DNA of 64,000 nucleotides from Litorisediminicola beolgyonensis (GTDB lineage: Bacteria; Pseudomonadota; Alphaproteobacteria; Rhodobacterales; Rhodobacteraceae): assembly GCF_042679605.1 (NCBI RefSeq), contig NZ_JBHTMU010000020.1, positions 4,703-68,702 of the forward strand. Direction: 5' to 3'. The notes below the pieces were generated by a model, which saw nothing but the letters and a program-made list of their open reading frames with translations, was not told the origin of the DNA and searched no databases. Below, piece after piece: positions 35,035 through 43,934 of the stretch (positions are counted from its first letter, which is position 1; each line of letters begins with the position of its first letter). The position numbers and the translations under genes were made by a program.

Positions 35035-36471
35035 TCAGAGCCCCTTGGCGCGGTAGCTCGCGGCGACCCGCTCGATCGCGGTGATATAGGCCGCCGTGCG
35101 CAGGTCGGTAACGCCCTTATGCGTCTTCCAGGTCTCGCTGATCGCCTGGTAGGCGATGCGCATCGTGTCATCGAGACCCGAGCGCACCAGCTCCAGCTCG
35201 TCCGCGCCGCGCAGATAGCGCTCCTTGAAGTCGGGCCGGAGCGACCACGCGTCTCCGAGATAGCGGTCGAGCCGCTCCAGCTCGTCGAGGAGCAGCTGGT
35301 GACGGCTTTCCTCCTGCCGGCGCTGCATCCGTCCGAAGCGGATATGGCTGAGGTTCTTGACCCATTCGAAATAGGAGACCGTGACGCCGCCCGCGTTGGC
35401 ATACATGTCCGGGATGATCACCACCTCCTTGTCGCGCAGGACCTCGTCGGCGCCCGCGGTCACCGGCCCGTTCGCGGCTTCGATGATCAGCTTGGCCTTG
35501 ATGCGATGGACGTTCGAGAGGTTGATGACGCCTTCGAGCGCGGCCGGAATGAGGATGTCGCATTCCTCTTCGAGCACCTTGGAGCCGTCCTCGACATATT
35601 CGGCGTCCTTGTAGCCCTTCACCCCGCCGGTCTCGCGGATATGGCCGTGGACCGCTTCGATATCGAGCCCCTTGGGGTCGAGCAGCGCGCCGTCGCGCTC
35701 GATCAGGCCGACGATCAGCGCGCCATCCTCTTCGCTGAGGAACTTGGCCGCGTGGTAGCCCACATTGCCGAGGCCCTGCACGATGACCTTCTTGCCGTCG
35801 AGCTTGCCTTCCATCCGGGCGCGCTTGGCGTCCTCGCTGTGGCGGAAGAACTCGCGCAGCGCGTATTGCACGCCGCGGCCCGTCGCCTCGACCCGGCCCG
35901 CGATGCCGCCCGAATTGAGCGGCTTGCCGGTGACGCAGGCGCGCGAGTTGATGTCGGTGGTGTTCATCCGCGCGTACTGGTCGGCGATCCAGGCCATCTC
36001 GCGCTCGGAGGTGCCCATATCCGGGGCCGGAACGTTCTGGCTAGGGTTAATGAGATCGCGCTTGATCAGCTCGTAGGCGAAGCGGCGGGTGATCATCTCG
36101 AGCTCGCGCTCGTCGTAATCGCGCGGGTCGATGCAGAGACCCCCCTTGGAGCCGCCGAACGGCGCCTCGACCAGGGCGCATTTGTAGGTCATCAGCGCCG
36201 CCAGCGCCTCGACCTCGTCCTGGTCCACGTTCGGCGCGTAGCGGATGCCGCCCTTGACCGGCTCCATGTGCTCGGAATGCACGGAGCGATAGCCGGTAAA
36301 GGTGTGGATCTCGCCGCGCAGGCGCACCCCGAAACGGACGGTGTAGGTCGAATTGCAGACCCTGATCTTCTCTTTGAGACCGGGGCCGAGGTCCATCATG
36401 TCGACCGCCCGCTTGTACATCAGATCGACACTCTCGCGGAATGTCGGCTCGTTTGACGGAGATTTTGCCAT
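35035..36471 (-). CDS. gdhA: Glutamate dehydrogenase (Glu/Leu/Phe/Val dehydrogenase family)
   Basis: 478 residues. KGGIRYAPNVD and APFGGSKGGLCIDP carry the substrate and catalytic lysines, APDMGTSEREMAWIADQY the conserved Asp, and VIVQGLGNVGYHAAKFL the dinucleotide fold; the lack of a basic residue just after it favours NAD. It interconverts glutamate with 2-oxoglutarate and ammonia. GGGAG precedes the ATG at some distance. The gene sits between two tad groups with no functional link visible. The C-terminal part with many Arg residues (RFGRMQRRQEESRHQ) is normal for this group. Confidence 0.95.
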   Translation of the reverse strand: MAKSPSNEPTFRESVDLMYKRAVDMMDLGPGLKEKIRVCNSTYTVRFGVRLRGEIHTFTGYRSVHSEHMEPVKGGIRYAPNVDQDEVEALAALMTYKCALVEAPFGGSKGGLCIDPRDYDERELEMITRRFAYELIKRDLINPSQNVPAPDMGTSEREMAWIADQYARMNTTDINSRACVTGKPLNSGGIAGRVEATGRGVQYALREFFRHSEDAKRARMEGKLDGKKVIVQGLGNVGYHAAKFLSEEDGALIVGLIERDGALLDPKGLDIEAVHGHIRETGGVKGYKDAEYVEDGSKVLEEECDILIPAALEGVINLSNVHRIKAKLIIEAANGPVTAGADEVLRDKEVVIIPDMYANAGGVTVSYFEWVKNLSHIRFGRMQRRQEESRHQLLLDELERLDRYLGDAWSLRPDFKERYLRGADELELVRSGLDDTMRIAYQAISETWKTHKGVTDLRTAAYITAIERVAASYRAKGL

Positions 36472-36804
36472 CCGTGTTCTCTTCTCCCTAAAGTGGCGGC
36501 GTCCTCAGGCGCCGCTTTCGGCCGCGCCGCCCTGTTTCCGGGACGACACGGCAATCGGGGCGAAACTTAAGCCCCGGCACCGCTGTTAAAGCGCGAATTG
36601 GCTTCGGTTTCATCGACAATCTTGGCCGCGACCCGGCGACTGTCCAACACGCGTAGATAATCCACTGTAATTAAATAAAAATTCGCCTAAATTTGGCCGC
36701 TGTCTTTCGGCATATCCTCGCTGTCGGAGACCGAGATCTCCAAAGAATAGTGAACCGGTAATCCGGTCAGAAAGACGGGCCTCGCGCTCGAGGAAAGGTA
36801 CGAG
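36472..36804. other. 333-bp divergent promoter region between gdhA and the plus-strand tad genes
   Basis: No gene is seen. The central part around 36655-36690 is markedly AT-rich (TGTAATTAAATAAAAATTCG) in an otherwise GC-rich region and probably contains one or both promoters. A TAGATAAT box lies near 36653-36660. I see no clear CtrA pair here. Confidence 0.5.
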
Positions 36805-38244
36805 ATGTGTGCGAAAAAGACCCTGCCGGGACGAAAGGTCGGTGGTCGCGTTGCCAAGGCGCTGCGTCCCATTGGCCGGACCTTTGAGGCGCTACGCCTC
36901 GATGAACGTGGAAACATGTCGCTCTTCGGTGTCGGCGGATCGCTGATCCTGATCGCCTTCGGCGGTGTCGGGATCGACGTCATGCATGCCGAACTGAAGC
37001 GCAACAAGGTCCAGAACACCCTCGACCGCGCGGTTCTGGCCGCCGCCGACCTCGAACAGGAGGTCGATCCCAAGGCGGTGATGCAGGACTATTTCGACAA
37101 GATGCTGATGCCTGACGCGCTGACGTCGGTGAAGGTCACCGAAAGCCTGAACTACCGTCGGGTGGAAGGCACGGCCTACACATCGGAGAAGTCGAACTTC
37201 ACCAAGCTCATCGGCATCGACCAGATGAAGGCCGACGGGGTCAGCACCGCGGAAGAGCGTGTGCGCAAGGTCGAAGTGTCGCTGGTCCTCGATATCTCGG
37301 GCTCCATGGCCGACAACAGCCGCCTGACCAACATGCAATCGGCCGCCAACGTCTTTCTCGACACGGTTCTGACCGCCGACAACCAGGACCTCGTGTCGAT
37401 CAACCTCGTTCCCTATTCCGAACAGGTGAACGCCGGGCCGCTGCTCACCGAGCAGATGAACGTCAACTGGAAGCACGGCTATTCCCACTGCCTGGAATTT
37501 CCCTCGGAAAGCTTCGACACCGCTGCGCTCGACACGACGATGTTCTACGACCAGATGCAGCACTTCCAGTGGAACTACTACGGCGGCAACGACCTCACTG
37601 ACACCGTCTGTCCGCGCTACGACTACGAGCGGATCAATGCCTGGAGCCAGGATCTCGCGGGGCTGAAGAAGCAGGTGCTCGACCTGCAGCCGCGTGCGGG
37701 CACCTCGATCTTCCTCGGGATGAAATGGGCCTCCGCGCTCCTGCACCCGTCGACCCGCTCGATCAACAACGCGATCATCAACCAGAAGAAGGGCGGCGAC
37801 GTGGCCTTCCTGAACCGTCCGGCCGCGCTTGACGACGTCCAGACGCTGAAGACCATCGTTCTCATGACCGACGGCCAGCACGACTCGTCCTACCGTCTGT
37901 CGAGCTTCGCCTATGACACCGCGTCCGAGGTCTCGCACTGGGCGGCCAACAACCTCTGGTACTATCTCGAACGCAACGTGGCCGTGAACAAATGGCCGGT
38001 CTTCTACTGGCAGAAGTACAACGCCACCATGGGCGACACGCTCCTGCACAACGTCTGCGAGGCGGCCAAGGACTCGGGCATCGTGATCTGGGCCATCGGC
38101 TTCGAGACCACAGTCGAGGGCAACGCCGCGATGAAGGACTGTGCCTCCTCGCCCGCCCATTATTTCGACGTCGATGGCACCGAGATCGAGGACGCGTTCT
38201 ATTCGATCGCCCGCGCCATCAACCAACTGAGGCTGACCCAATGA
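36805..38244 (+). CDS. TadG-like protein with von Willebrand factor A domain
   Basis: 479 residues. A TadG-type N-terminus (LDERGNMSLFGVGGSLILIAFGGVGIDV, one helix) is followed by a VWA domain: the MIDAS DxSxS motif is Asp163-Ile-Ser165-Gly-Ser167 and the later Asp lies in LMTDGQHD near 350. VWA-TadG proteins lie at the tip or base of Tad pili, where the metal site may bind surfaces. Aromatic-rich stretches (FQWNYYGG, WAANNLWYYLER) are unusual and may form part of a contact surface. GAGGAAAGG precedes the ATG. It overlaps the next gene by ATGA. Confidence 0.88.
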   Translation: MCAKKTLPGRKVGGRVAKALRPIGRTFEALRLDERGNMSLFGVGGSLILIAFGGVGIDVMHAELKRNKVQNTLDRAVLAAADLEQEVDPKAVMQDYFDKMLMPDALTSVKVTESLNYRRVEGTAYTSEKSNFTKLIGIDQMKADGVSTAEERVRKVEVSLVLDISGSMADNSRLTNMQSAANVFLDTVLTADNQDLVSINLVPYSEQVNAGPLLTEQMNVNWKHGYSHCLEFPSESFDTAALDTTMFYDQMQHFQWNYYGGNDLTDTVCPRYDYERINAWSQDLAGLKKQVLDLQPRAGTSIFLGMKWASALLHPSTRSINNAIINQKKGGDVAFLNRPAALDDVQTLKTIVLMTDGQHDSSYRLSSFAYDTASEVSHWAANNLWYYLERNVAVNKWPVFYWQKYNATMGDTLLHNVCEAAKDSGIVIWAIGFETTVEGNAAMKDCASSPAHYFDVDGTEIEDAFYSIARAINQLRLTQ

Positions 38245-38777
38245 TCCGTGCAACGCTCAACCTGCTGCGGCGCTTCCGGGCGTCCGAGAGCGGCAGCGCC
38301 GTCATCCCCTTCGCGCTCTGGACCCCCGTCTTCGTCGGTGTGATCCTCTCGGGCATCGAGCTGTCGGCGACCACCATGCGACACACCGCGCTGGAGCGCG
38401 CACTGGACGAAACCGTCCGCGACGTGCGCCTCGGGACCGGTACGCTCTACAACCACGCGAGCCTGAAGCAGTCGATCTGCGATCGCGCCGCGGTGCTGCC
38501 CGGCTGCGTCGACAACCTGCAGCTCGAGATGGTGCGCATGAAAATCCGCGACTGGACCGATCCCTCGGACACCGCGCGCTGCGTCGATCACAGCGACAAC
38601 GTCGCGCCGGTCGTGAGCTTCGAATACGGCCGCGACAACGAGCTGATGCTCCTGCGCGCCTGCTTCAAGTACAAGCCGATCTCGCCGGCCACCTGGATGG
38701 GCAATGCCCTCCGCAAGGACGGCGCCGGTTACACCGCAATCGTGTCGAAGGCCGCCTTCGTCCAGGAACCGAGCTGA
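38241..38777 (+). CDS. TadE-like minor pilin
   Basis: 178 residues. RRFRASESGSAVIPFALWTPVFVGVILSGIEL has the basic start, G-S and single helix of TadE proteins, but the Glu+5 position is taken by Ile/Pro (SAVIPF), so it may not be processed in the usual way. The periplasmic part has four Cys residues (SICDRA, PGCVDN, ARCVDH, RACFKY) that could give two disulfides. It is coupled to the VWA gene upstream by ATGA and followed by another TadE-like gene after 10 bp. Confidence 0.8.
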   Translation: MIRATLNLLRRFRASESGSAVIPFALWTPVFVGVILSGIELSATTMRHTALERALDETVRDVRLGTGTLYNHASLKQSICDRAAVLPGCVDNLQLEMVRMKIRDWTDPSDTARCVDHSDNVAPVVSFEYGRDNELMLLRACFKYKPISPATWMGNALRKDGAGYTAIVSKAAFVQEPS

Positions 38778-38787
38778 GGACATCGCC

Positions 38788-39507
38788 ATGCTGAGTTCCC
38801 TTTTATCCCGCCTCCGCAGCTTCCGTGCCGCCGAAGACGGCTACATCACGGTCGAAGCGGTCATCATGTTCCCGATGCTGCTCTGGCTCTTCGGCGGAAC
38901 CTGGGTCTGGTTCGACGTCTCGCGCCAGCAGTCGCTGAACCAGAAGGCCAACTACACGATCGGCGACATGATCTCGCGCGAGACCGATCCGCTGAACGAC
39001 GCCTATATCGACAACACCTTCAGCCTGTTCCACACGCTGACCGACTCGGATGCCGCCACGGCGGACATGCGGATCTCGGTGGTCTATTACGACGGCAACT
39101 CCAAGAGTTACCGTCTGGAGTGGTCCGAGGCCCGCGGTGCCTACGCCGCGCTGGCGAAGGGCGATTTGACCCGCTACGAATCGCGCCTGCCGATCATGGC
39201 CAATGGCGACGAGGTGATCCTGGTCGAAACTTGGGAAGACTACGTCCCCGCGCTGGAGGCCGGTCTCGATGCGTTCGAGATCAAGACCTACTCCTTCACC
39301 CGCCCGCGTTTCGCGCCTCAGGTGATCTTCGACGGGACCAACTCCGAATCCGACGGCAACAACGGCTGGGGTAACGGCGACCAGGACGCGACCGGCAACT
39401 CGCTGTGCAACAACAACGCCGAGAACGCTGACGAAGGCGCGGCTGCCGACGAGTGTCTCACCAACGAGACCGGCGGCAACAATCACGAGAAGGGCAAGAA
39501 GGGCTAA
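38788..39507 (+). CDS. TadE-like protein with Asn/Gly-rich C-terminus
   Basis: 239 residues. FRAAEDGYITVEAVIMFPMLLWLFGGTWVWF is a good TadE start: D-G-Y-x-T-V-E before the helix, with Glu in the +5-like place. A periplasmic beta-rich domain follows to about 190. The last 45 residues are low in complexity, rich in Asn, Gly, Asp and Glu (SDGNNGWGNGDQD, CNNNAENADEG), and end in a Lys-rich GKKG. Such a tail is not usual for TadE. AGGA lies seven bases before the ATG. It ends 17 bp before a convergent gene. Confidence 0.8.
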   Translation: MLSSLLSRLRSFRAAEDGYITVEAVIMFPMLLWLFGGTWVWFDVSRQQSLNQKANYTIGDMISRETDPLNDAYIDNTFSLFHTLTDSDAATADMRISVVYYDGNSKSYRLEWSEARGAYAALAKGDLTRYESRLPIMANGDEVILVETWEDYVPALEAGLDAFEIKTYSFTRPRFAPQVIFDGTNSESDGNNGWGNGDQDATGNSLCNNNAENADEGAAADECLTNETGGNNHEKGKKG

Positions 39508-39524
39508 GGCCCGAGGCCGGGCGC

Positions 39525-40007
39525 CTAGAGCATCCGGCCCGCCAGCTCGGCCTCGAGCGCCTCGGCCACGGGCTTTGTCCGGTAGGCCGGGACCAGCCCC
39601 CCGACCCCGATCCGGCGACCGATCCGCCACCACAAGCCGGGCCGCATTCCCCGCGGACCCGGCTTTTCCGTGCGCAGAAGGAAGCCGTTTGAGGGTTTGA
39701 ACGAAAACGCGCCGCGGTCGACCCGGACGATCTCGTCGCGTCGCGCCAGGACCGTGCCGCGCTCGTCCATCAGCGCGTCCTCGGTCAGGATCAGCTCGCC
39801 CCGCCCGGCCCGCCACATGCCGAGGCAGAGCCAGCCGAGGCCGCCCGCGACCGCGAGCATCGCCGCGCGCGTCAGCGCCGGGGCCTCGTCGACCAGCGCC
39901 ACGCCCGCGCAGAACACCGCGGTCGCGATCAGCGCCGCCATGCCCAGAAGCACCCGGGGCGCCGAAGGCCGCATCCGCGCGATGATGGTGGGCTCCGTGT
40001 CGGTCAT
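39525..40007 (-). CDS. Membrane protein of unknown function, 160 residues
   Basis: Two hydrophobic helices (about 18-36 and 45-65) are followed by a cytoplasmic domain of short strands (GELILTEDALMDERGTVLARRDEIVRVDRG) ending in a helix. This order, two helices then a beta domain, resembles bacterial PH-like membrane proteins, but I cannot name a family. GGGAGGA lies before the ATG at 40007; the longer open frame overlaps the divergent HAD gene region. Confidence 0.7.
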   Translation of the reverse strand: MTDTEPTIIARMRPSAPRVLLGMAALIATAVFCAGVALVDEAPALTRAAMLAVAGGLGWLCLGMWRAGRGELILTEDALMDERGTVLARRDEIVRVDRGAFSFKPSNGFLLRTEKPGPRGMRPGLWWRIGRRIGVGGLVPAYRTKPVAEALEAELAGRML

Positions 40008-40129
40008 GGCATCCTCCCTCTCCCGGCCTTCCCCATAGACCGGTGCCCGCGCCGAGGAAAGCCACGCCCGGGGCCTTTCCAGTCCCGTCGCCCCATGACA
40101 GTCTCGCCCGCGAAAGGACACAAGCACCC

Positions 40130-40813
40130 ATGCCCATCACCACCTGCATCTTCGACGCCTATGGCACGCTCTTTGACGTCTCTTCGGCCGCCCGCACCGC
40201 CGCCTCGGAACCGGGCCGCGAGGCGCTGGCCGACAAACTGGCCGCGCTCTCGCAGGACTGGCGGCTGAAGCAGCTGCAATACACCTGGCTCCGCGCGGTC
40301 ACCGGCGATCACACGACGTTCTGGGAGGTCACCAAGGACGGACTCGACTGGGCCTTGGAAAACCAGGGCCTCGACGGCGACGCGGAGCTGCGCGAACGGC
40401 TCCTGGCGCTTTACTGGGAGCTCGAGGCCTACCCGGAGGTGCCGGGGATGCTGACCGCGCTGAAGGACGCGGGCAAGACCTGCGCGATCCTGTCGAACGG
40501 CAATCCCGAGATGCTCGACGGCGCGGTCTCGTCGGCCGGGCTGGGCGAGCTTCTGGACGACGTGCTCTCGGTCGAGGACTGCGGCATCTTCAAACCGGCC
40601 TCGGCGGTCTACGATCTGGTGGAGGCGCGTTTCGGCTGCGCCCGCGACGAGGTGCTCTTCGTCTCCTCGAACGGTTGGGACGCGGCGGGGGCCGCGGGCT
40701 ACGGCTTCACCACCGCCTGGGTCAATCGCGCGGGCGAGCCGGTCGACCGGATGCCCGCCCGGCCGCATCACCAGCTCACAGACCTCACCGCCATTCCGGA
40801 GATCGCGTCCTGA
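40130..40813 (+). CDS. Haloacid dehalogenase, type II
   Basis: 227 residues of the HAD superfamily: nucleophile Asp9 in FDAYGTLFD, motif 2 Ser in LSNGNPEM, the conserved Lys in FKPASAVY, and SSNGWDAAGA with the final Asp. The YGTLFDV start and the GNP and SSNGWD motifs are those of L-2-haloacid dehalogenases, which replace the halogen of 2-haloalkanoates with hydroxyl with inversion. Whether halogenated acids are the natural substrate cannot be told. AAAGGA lies 11 bases upstream. Its stop overlaps the next start (TGATG), so the alpha/beta hydrolase is coupled. Confidence 0.92.
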   Translation: MPITTCIFDAYGTLFDVSSAARTAASEPGREALADKLAALSQDWRLKQLQYTWLRAVTGDHTTFWEVTKDGLDWALENQGLDGDAELRERLLALYWELEAYPEVPGMLTALKDAGKTCAILSNGNPEMLDGAVSSAGLGELLDDVLSVEDCGIFKPASAVYDLVEARFGCARDEVLFVSSNGWDAAGAAGYGFTTAWVNRAGEPVDRMPARPHHQLTDLTAIPEIAS

Positions 40814-41631
40814 TGCCCAATTTCACCACCTCCGATGGCCTGTCGCTGCATTACACCGACGAGGGCACCGGCCTGCCGCTTCTCTGCCTGGCCGGTCTCA
40901 CCCGCGACGGGCGGGATTTCGAATATGTCGCGCCGCATCTCTCAGGAGTCCGGCTGATCCGGCTCGACTATCGCGGGCGCGGCCAGTCGGACTGGGGCGA
41001 TCACGGCACCTACACCATCCCGGTCGAGGGCCGCGACGCGGTGGAGCTTCTGAACCATCTCGGGCTCGAGCGCGCGGCGGTGCTCGGGACCTCGCGCGGC
41101 GGCCTGATCTCGATGGTGCTGGCGGCGACGGTCAAGGACCGGCTGATGGGCGTGGCGCTGAACGATATCGGCCCCGAGATCGCCGAGGCCGGTCTCAAGG
41201 TGATCCGCGACTACATCGGCAAGAACCCACCGTGGAAAAGCTATGAAGAGGCCGCCGGGGGTGGCGCGCGCCTGCCCGGCTTCGCCAATGTCCCGCCCGA
41301 GCGCTGGGACGAGGAAGCGCGGAAGCTCTACCGCGAGGGACAGGACGGGCTCGTCATCCCCTACGATCCGAAGCTCCGCGATGCTGTGCTCGAGGCCGGG
41401 GCGCAGCCCGCGCCGGATCTCTGGCCGCTCTTCGATGCGCTGGCCGAGCTGCCGCTCTGCACCATTCGCGGGGCCAATTCGAACCTTCTGAGCGAGGCGA
41501 CCTTCGCCGCGATGCAGGCACGCCGTCCCGACATGATCGCGGCGACCGTTCCCGACCGCGGCCACATCCCCTTCCTCGACGAGCCCGAGGCGCTGGACGC
41601 GCTCCAGCGCTGGCTCGCCCTGATGCGCTGA
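40813..41631 (+). CDS. Alpha/beta hydrolase
   Basis: 272 residues of an alpha/beta hydrolase: nucleophile elbow GTSRGG with Ser94, oxyanion region LAGLTRDGRDF, and catalytic His251 in DRGHIPFLDEP. The acid is probably an Asp after strand 6. Esterases, lactonases and C-C hydrolases share this form; the substrate is not evident. It is coupled by a 1-bp overlap to the upstream dehalogenase and followed after 14 bp by a PLP enzyme, so three enzymes may act in one pathway. Confidence 0.88.
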   Translation: MPNFTTSDGLSLHYTDEGTGLPLLCLAGLTRDGRDFEYVAPHLSGVRLIRLDYRGRGQSDWGDHGTYTIPVEGRDAVELLNHLGLERAAVLGTSRGGLISMVLAATVKDRLMGVALNDIGPEIAEAGLKVIRDYIGKNPPWKSYEEAAGGGARLPGFANVPPERWDEEARKLYREGQDGLVIPYDPKLRDAVLEAGAQPAPDLWPLFDALAELPLCTIRGANSNLLSEATFAAMQARRPDMIAATVPDRGHIPFLDEPEALDALQRWLALMR

Positions 41632-41645
41632 GAAGGACCGGCGCG

Positions 41646-42614
41646 GTGGATATCGCCACGGTCCGCAGGGCGGCGGAGCGGCTTGACGGCGTGGTCCGCC
41701 GCACCCCGCTCCTGTCCTCGCCCTTTCTCGACGAGATCGCGGGACGGCGAGTGCATGTGAAGGCCGAATGTCTCCAGCATACCGGCAGCTTCAAGTTCCG
41801 CGGCGCATGGTCGGCCCTGACCGCCCTCGACGAGGAGACCCGCGCCCGGGGCATCCTCGCCTATTCCTCGGGCAATCATGCGCAAGGCGTGGCCGAGGCC
41901 GCGCGGCGGCTGGGTGTTCCGTCGGTGATCGTGATGCCCACGGACGCGCCCGCCCTGAAGATCGCCAATACCCGGGCGCTCGGAGCCGAGGTCGTTCTCT
42001 ACGACCGGACCTCGGAGGACCGCGAGGCGATCGGCGCGCGGCTTGCCGCCGAGCGGGGCCTTGCGCTGGTGAAGCCCTATGACGATCCGCAGGTGATCGC
42101 GGGCCAGGCGAGCTGCGGGCTGGAGATCGCGGACCAGACGGCGGCGCTGGGGATCGCGGAGGCCGATGTCCTGGTCTGCTGCGGCGGTGGTGGGCTCTCG
42201 GCCGGGATCGCGCTGGCGCTCGAAGCGGACGCTCCGGGTTTGCGCCTGCGCACGGTCGAGCCGGAGGGGTTCGACGATGTCGCCCGGTCGCTCGCCAGCG
42301 GCACGCGGGAACGCAATGCAAAGACGACCGGATCGCTCTGCGATGCGATCCTCACGCCCTCCCCCGGCGAGCTGACCTTTCCCATCCTTTCGCGCCTCGC
42401 CGGTCCCGGGCTTGTCGTCTCGGACGAGGACGCGCTGCGCGCCGTGGCGCTTGCCTGGCAGCGGCTGAAGATCGTCGCCGAACCCGGTGGCGCGGTGGCG
42501 CTCGCGGCGGCGCTCTTTCACGGCGATCGGATCGAGGGCGATGATGTGATCGTCACGGTGTCGGGCGGCAATATCGACCAGGCGGTCTTTGCCCGCGCGC
42601 TCGCGACGCTCTGA
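41646..42614 (+). CDS. Threonine/serine dehydratase-like PLP enzyme
   Basis: 322 residues of a fold-II PLP enzyme. Lys50 in HTGSFKFRGA is the Schiff-base lysine, SSGNHAQGVA the phosphate or substrate loop and CCGGGGLSAG the glycine-rich PLP-phosphate site. It lacks the C-terminal regulatory ACT domain of IlvA, which fits the catabolic threonine dehydratases and serine racemases. It turns threonine or serine into a 2-oxo acid and ammonia. The start is GTG at 41646 with GAAGGA upstream. It ends 2 bp before the convergent MATE gene. Confidence 0.9.
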   Translation: MDIATVRRAAERLDGVVRRTPLLSSPFLDEIAGRRVHVKAECLQHTGSFKFRGAWSALTALDEETRARGILAYSSGNHAQGVAEAARRLGVPSVIVMPTDAPALKIANTRALGAEVVLYDRTSEDREAIGARLAAERGLALVKPYDDPQVIAGQASCGLEIADQTAALGIAEADVLVCCGGGGLSAGIALALEADAPGLRLRTVEPEGFDDVARSLASGTRERNAKTTGSLCDAILTPSPGELTFPILSRLAGPGLVVSDEDALRAVALAWQRLKIVAEPGGAVALAAALFHGDRIEGDDVIVTVSGGNIDQAVFARALATL

Positions 42615-42616
42615 TC

Positions 42617-43930
42617 TCAGGCCGGTCCCGCCGCGCGTTCGAGCGCCGGGTAGCGCCAGCCGAGAAGCGCGCCGCGATAGAGAAAGCTCAGGATCAGCGC
42701 CGCCCAGAGCCCGTGATTGCCGTAAAGCGGCATCAGGAGCGCGGCGGTCGCGAAATAGGCGATGGCCGAGAGGATCATCATGTTGCGCATGTCGCCGGTG
42801 CGCGTGGCGCCGATGAAGATGCCGTCGAGCATCCAGGACGCGAGCCCCGCCAAGGGCGCGATCACCATCCAGGGCAGGAAGGCGCGCGCGGCGGCGTTCA
42901 CCTCCCGGGCCTCGGACATGATCTCGATGGCGAGCGGCCCGAAGAGCAGAAAGCTGAGGCTCAAGAGGAGATTGCAGGCGAGCCCCCAGCCCGAGGTCAG
43001 AAGCGCCGAGCGGCGGAGCGCGGCACGGTCGCGGGCGCCGATCGCACCGCCGACCAGCGCCTCGGCGGCAAAGGCGAAGCCGTCGAGCGCGTAGCCGGTC
43101 ACGTAGAGGAATTGCAGCAGGATCTGGTTCGCCGCCAGCGACACGTCGCCGAAGCGCGCGCCGAACATCATGAAGGACAGGAAGATCGACTGCAGCGCGG
43201 CGGTGCGGATCAGGATGTCGCCGTTCACCTGCGCCATGCGGATCAGCCGCACCCGGTCCATGACGCGCGGCCAGTCCCGCCAGGACGGGTGCCGGAAGGC
43301 GCTCCGGCAGAGCCAGAGGCCGAGCGCCAGCGCCGTCCACTCGGCAAGGAAGGTGGCCGCGGCGACACCCTCGATCCCCCAGTCGAGCCCGAGGACGAAC
43401 CACAGGTCGAGCCCCATGTTCAGCCCGTTCATCCAGAGCTGCAGGACAAGCACCGCGCGGGTGCGCTCGGCGGCGATCAGCCAGCCGATGATGCCGTAAA
43501 GCGCGATGGCCGCGGGCGCGGACCAGACGCGGATGGTCATGTAGGCGCGGGCCAGCCCCTCGACCTCGTCGCTCGCGGGCGAGACCGCGAAGGCCGCGCG
43601 AAAGAGGAGCGTCTGCAGCGCGATCAGCGCGAGTCCCGCGGCGAGACCGATCAGGATGACCCGCGTCAGGATCGCGGCGACCTCGGCACGGTTGCCCTCG
43701 CCCCGCGCCTGCGCCGCGAGCCCGGTCGTGCCCATCCGCAGGAAACCGAACACCCAGTAGATCGCCGTCAGGATCACCGAGCCGAGGCCGACGGCGGCGA
43801 TGGGCGCGGCCTCGCCCAGCTGCCCGACCACGCCGGTATCGACGATGCCGAGGATCGGCACCGTGGCGTGGCTCAGCACCACCGGCAGCGCGATGGCGAG
43901 CACCCGGCGGTGGGTGACGGGCTGGCTCAC
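42617..43930 (-). CDS. MATE-family efflux transporter (DinF-like)
   Basis: 437 residues with twelve membrane helices in two halves. VLSHATVPILGIVDTGVVGQLG at the start and GYALDGFAFAAEALVGGAIGARDR in the second half are typical of the DinF-like branch. MATE proteins expel cationic or amphipathic compounds using H+ or Na+. No regulator adjoins it. It lies 5 bp downstream of the hotdog thioesterase gene on the same strand and may be cotranscribed. Confidence 0.92.
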   Translation of the reverse strand: MSQPVTHRRVLAIALPVVLSHATVPILGIVDTGVVGQLGEAAPIAAVGLGSVILTAIYWVFGFLRMGTTGLAAQARGEGNRAEVAAILTRVILIGLAAGLALIALQTLLFRAAFAVSPASDEVEGLARAYMTIRVWSAPAAIALYGIIGWLIAAERTRAVLVLQLWMNGLNMGLDLWFVLGLDWGIEGVAAATFLAEWTALALGLWLCRSAFRHPSWRDWPRVMDRVRLIRMAQVNGDILIRTAALQSIFLSFMMFGARFGDVSLAANQILLQFLYVTGYALDGFAFAAEALVGGAIGARDRAALRRSALLTSGWGLACNLLLSLSFLLFGPLAIEIMSEAREVNAAARAFLPWMVIAPLAGLASWMLDGIFIGATRTGDMRNMMILSAIAYFATAALLMPLYGNHGLWAALILSFLYRGALLGWRYPALERAAGPA

Positions 43931-43934
43931 GCGG

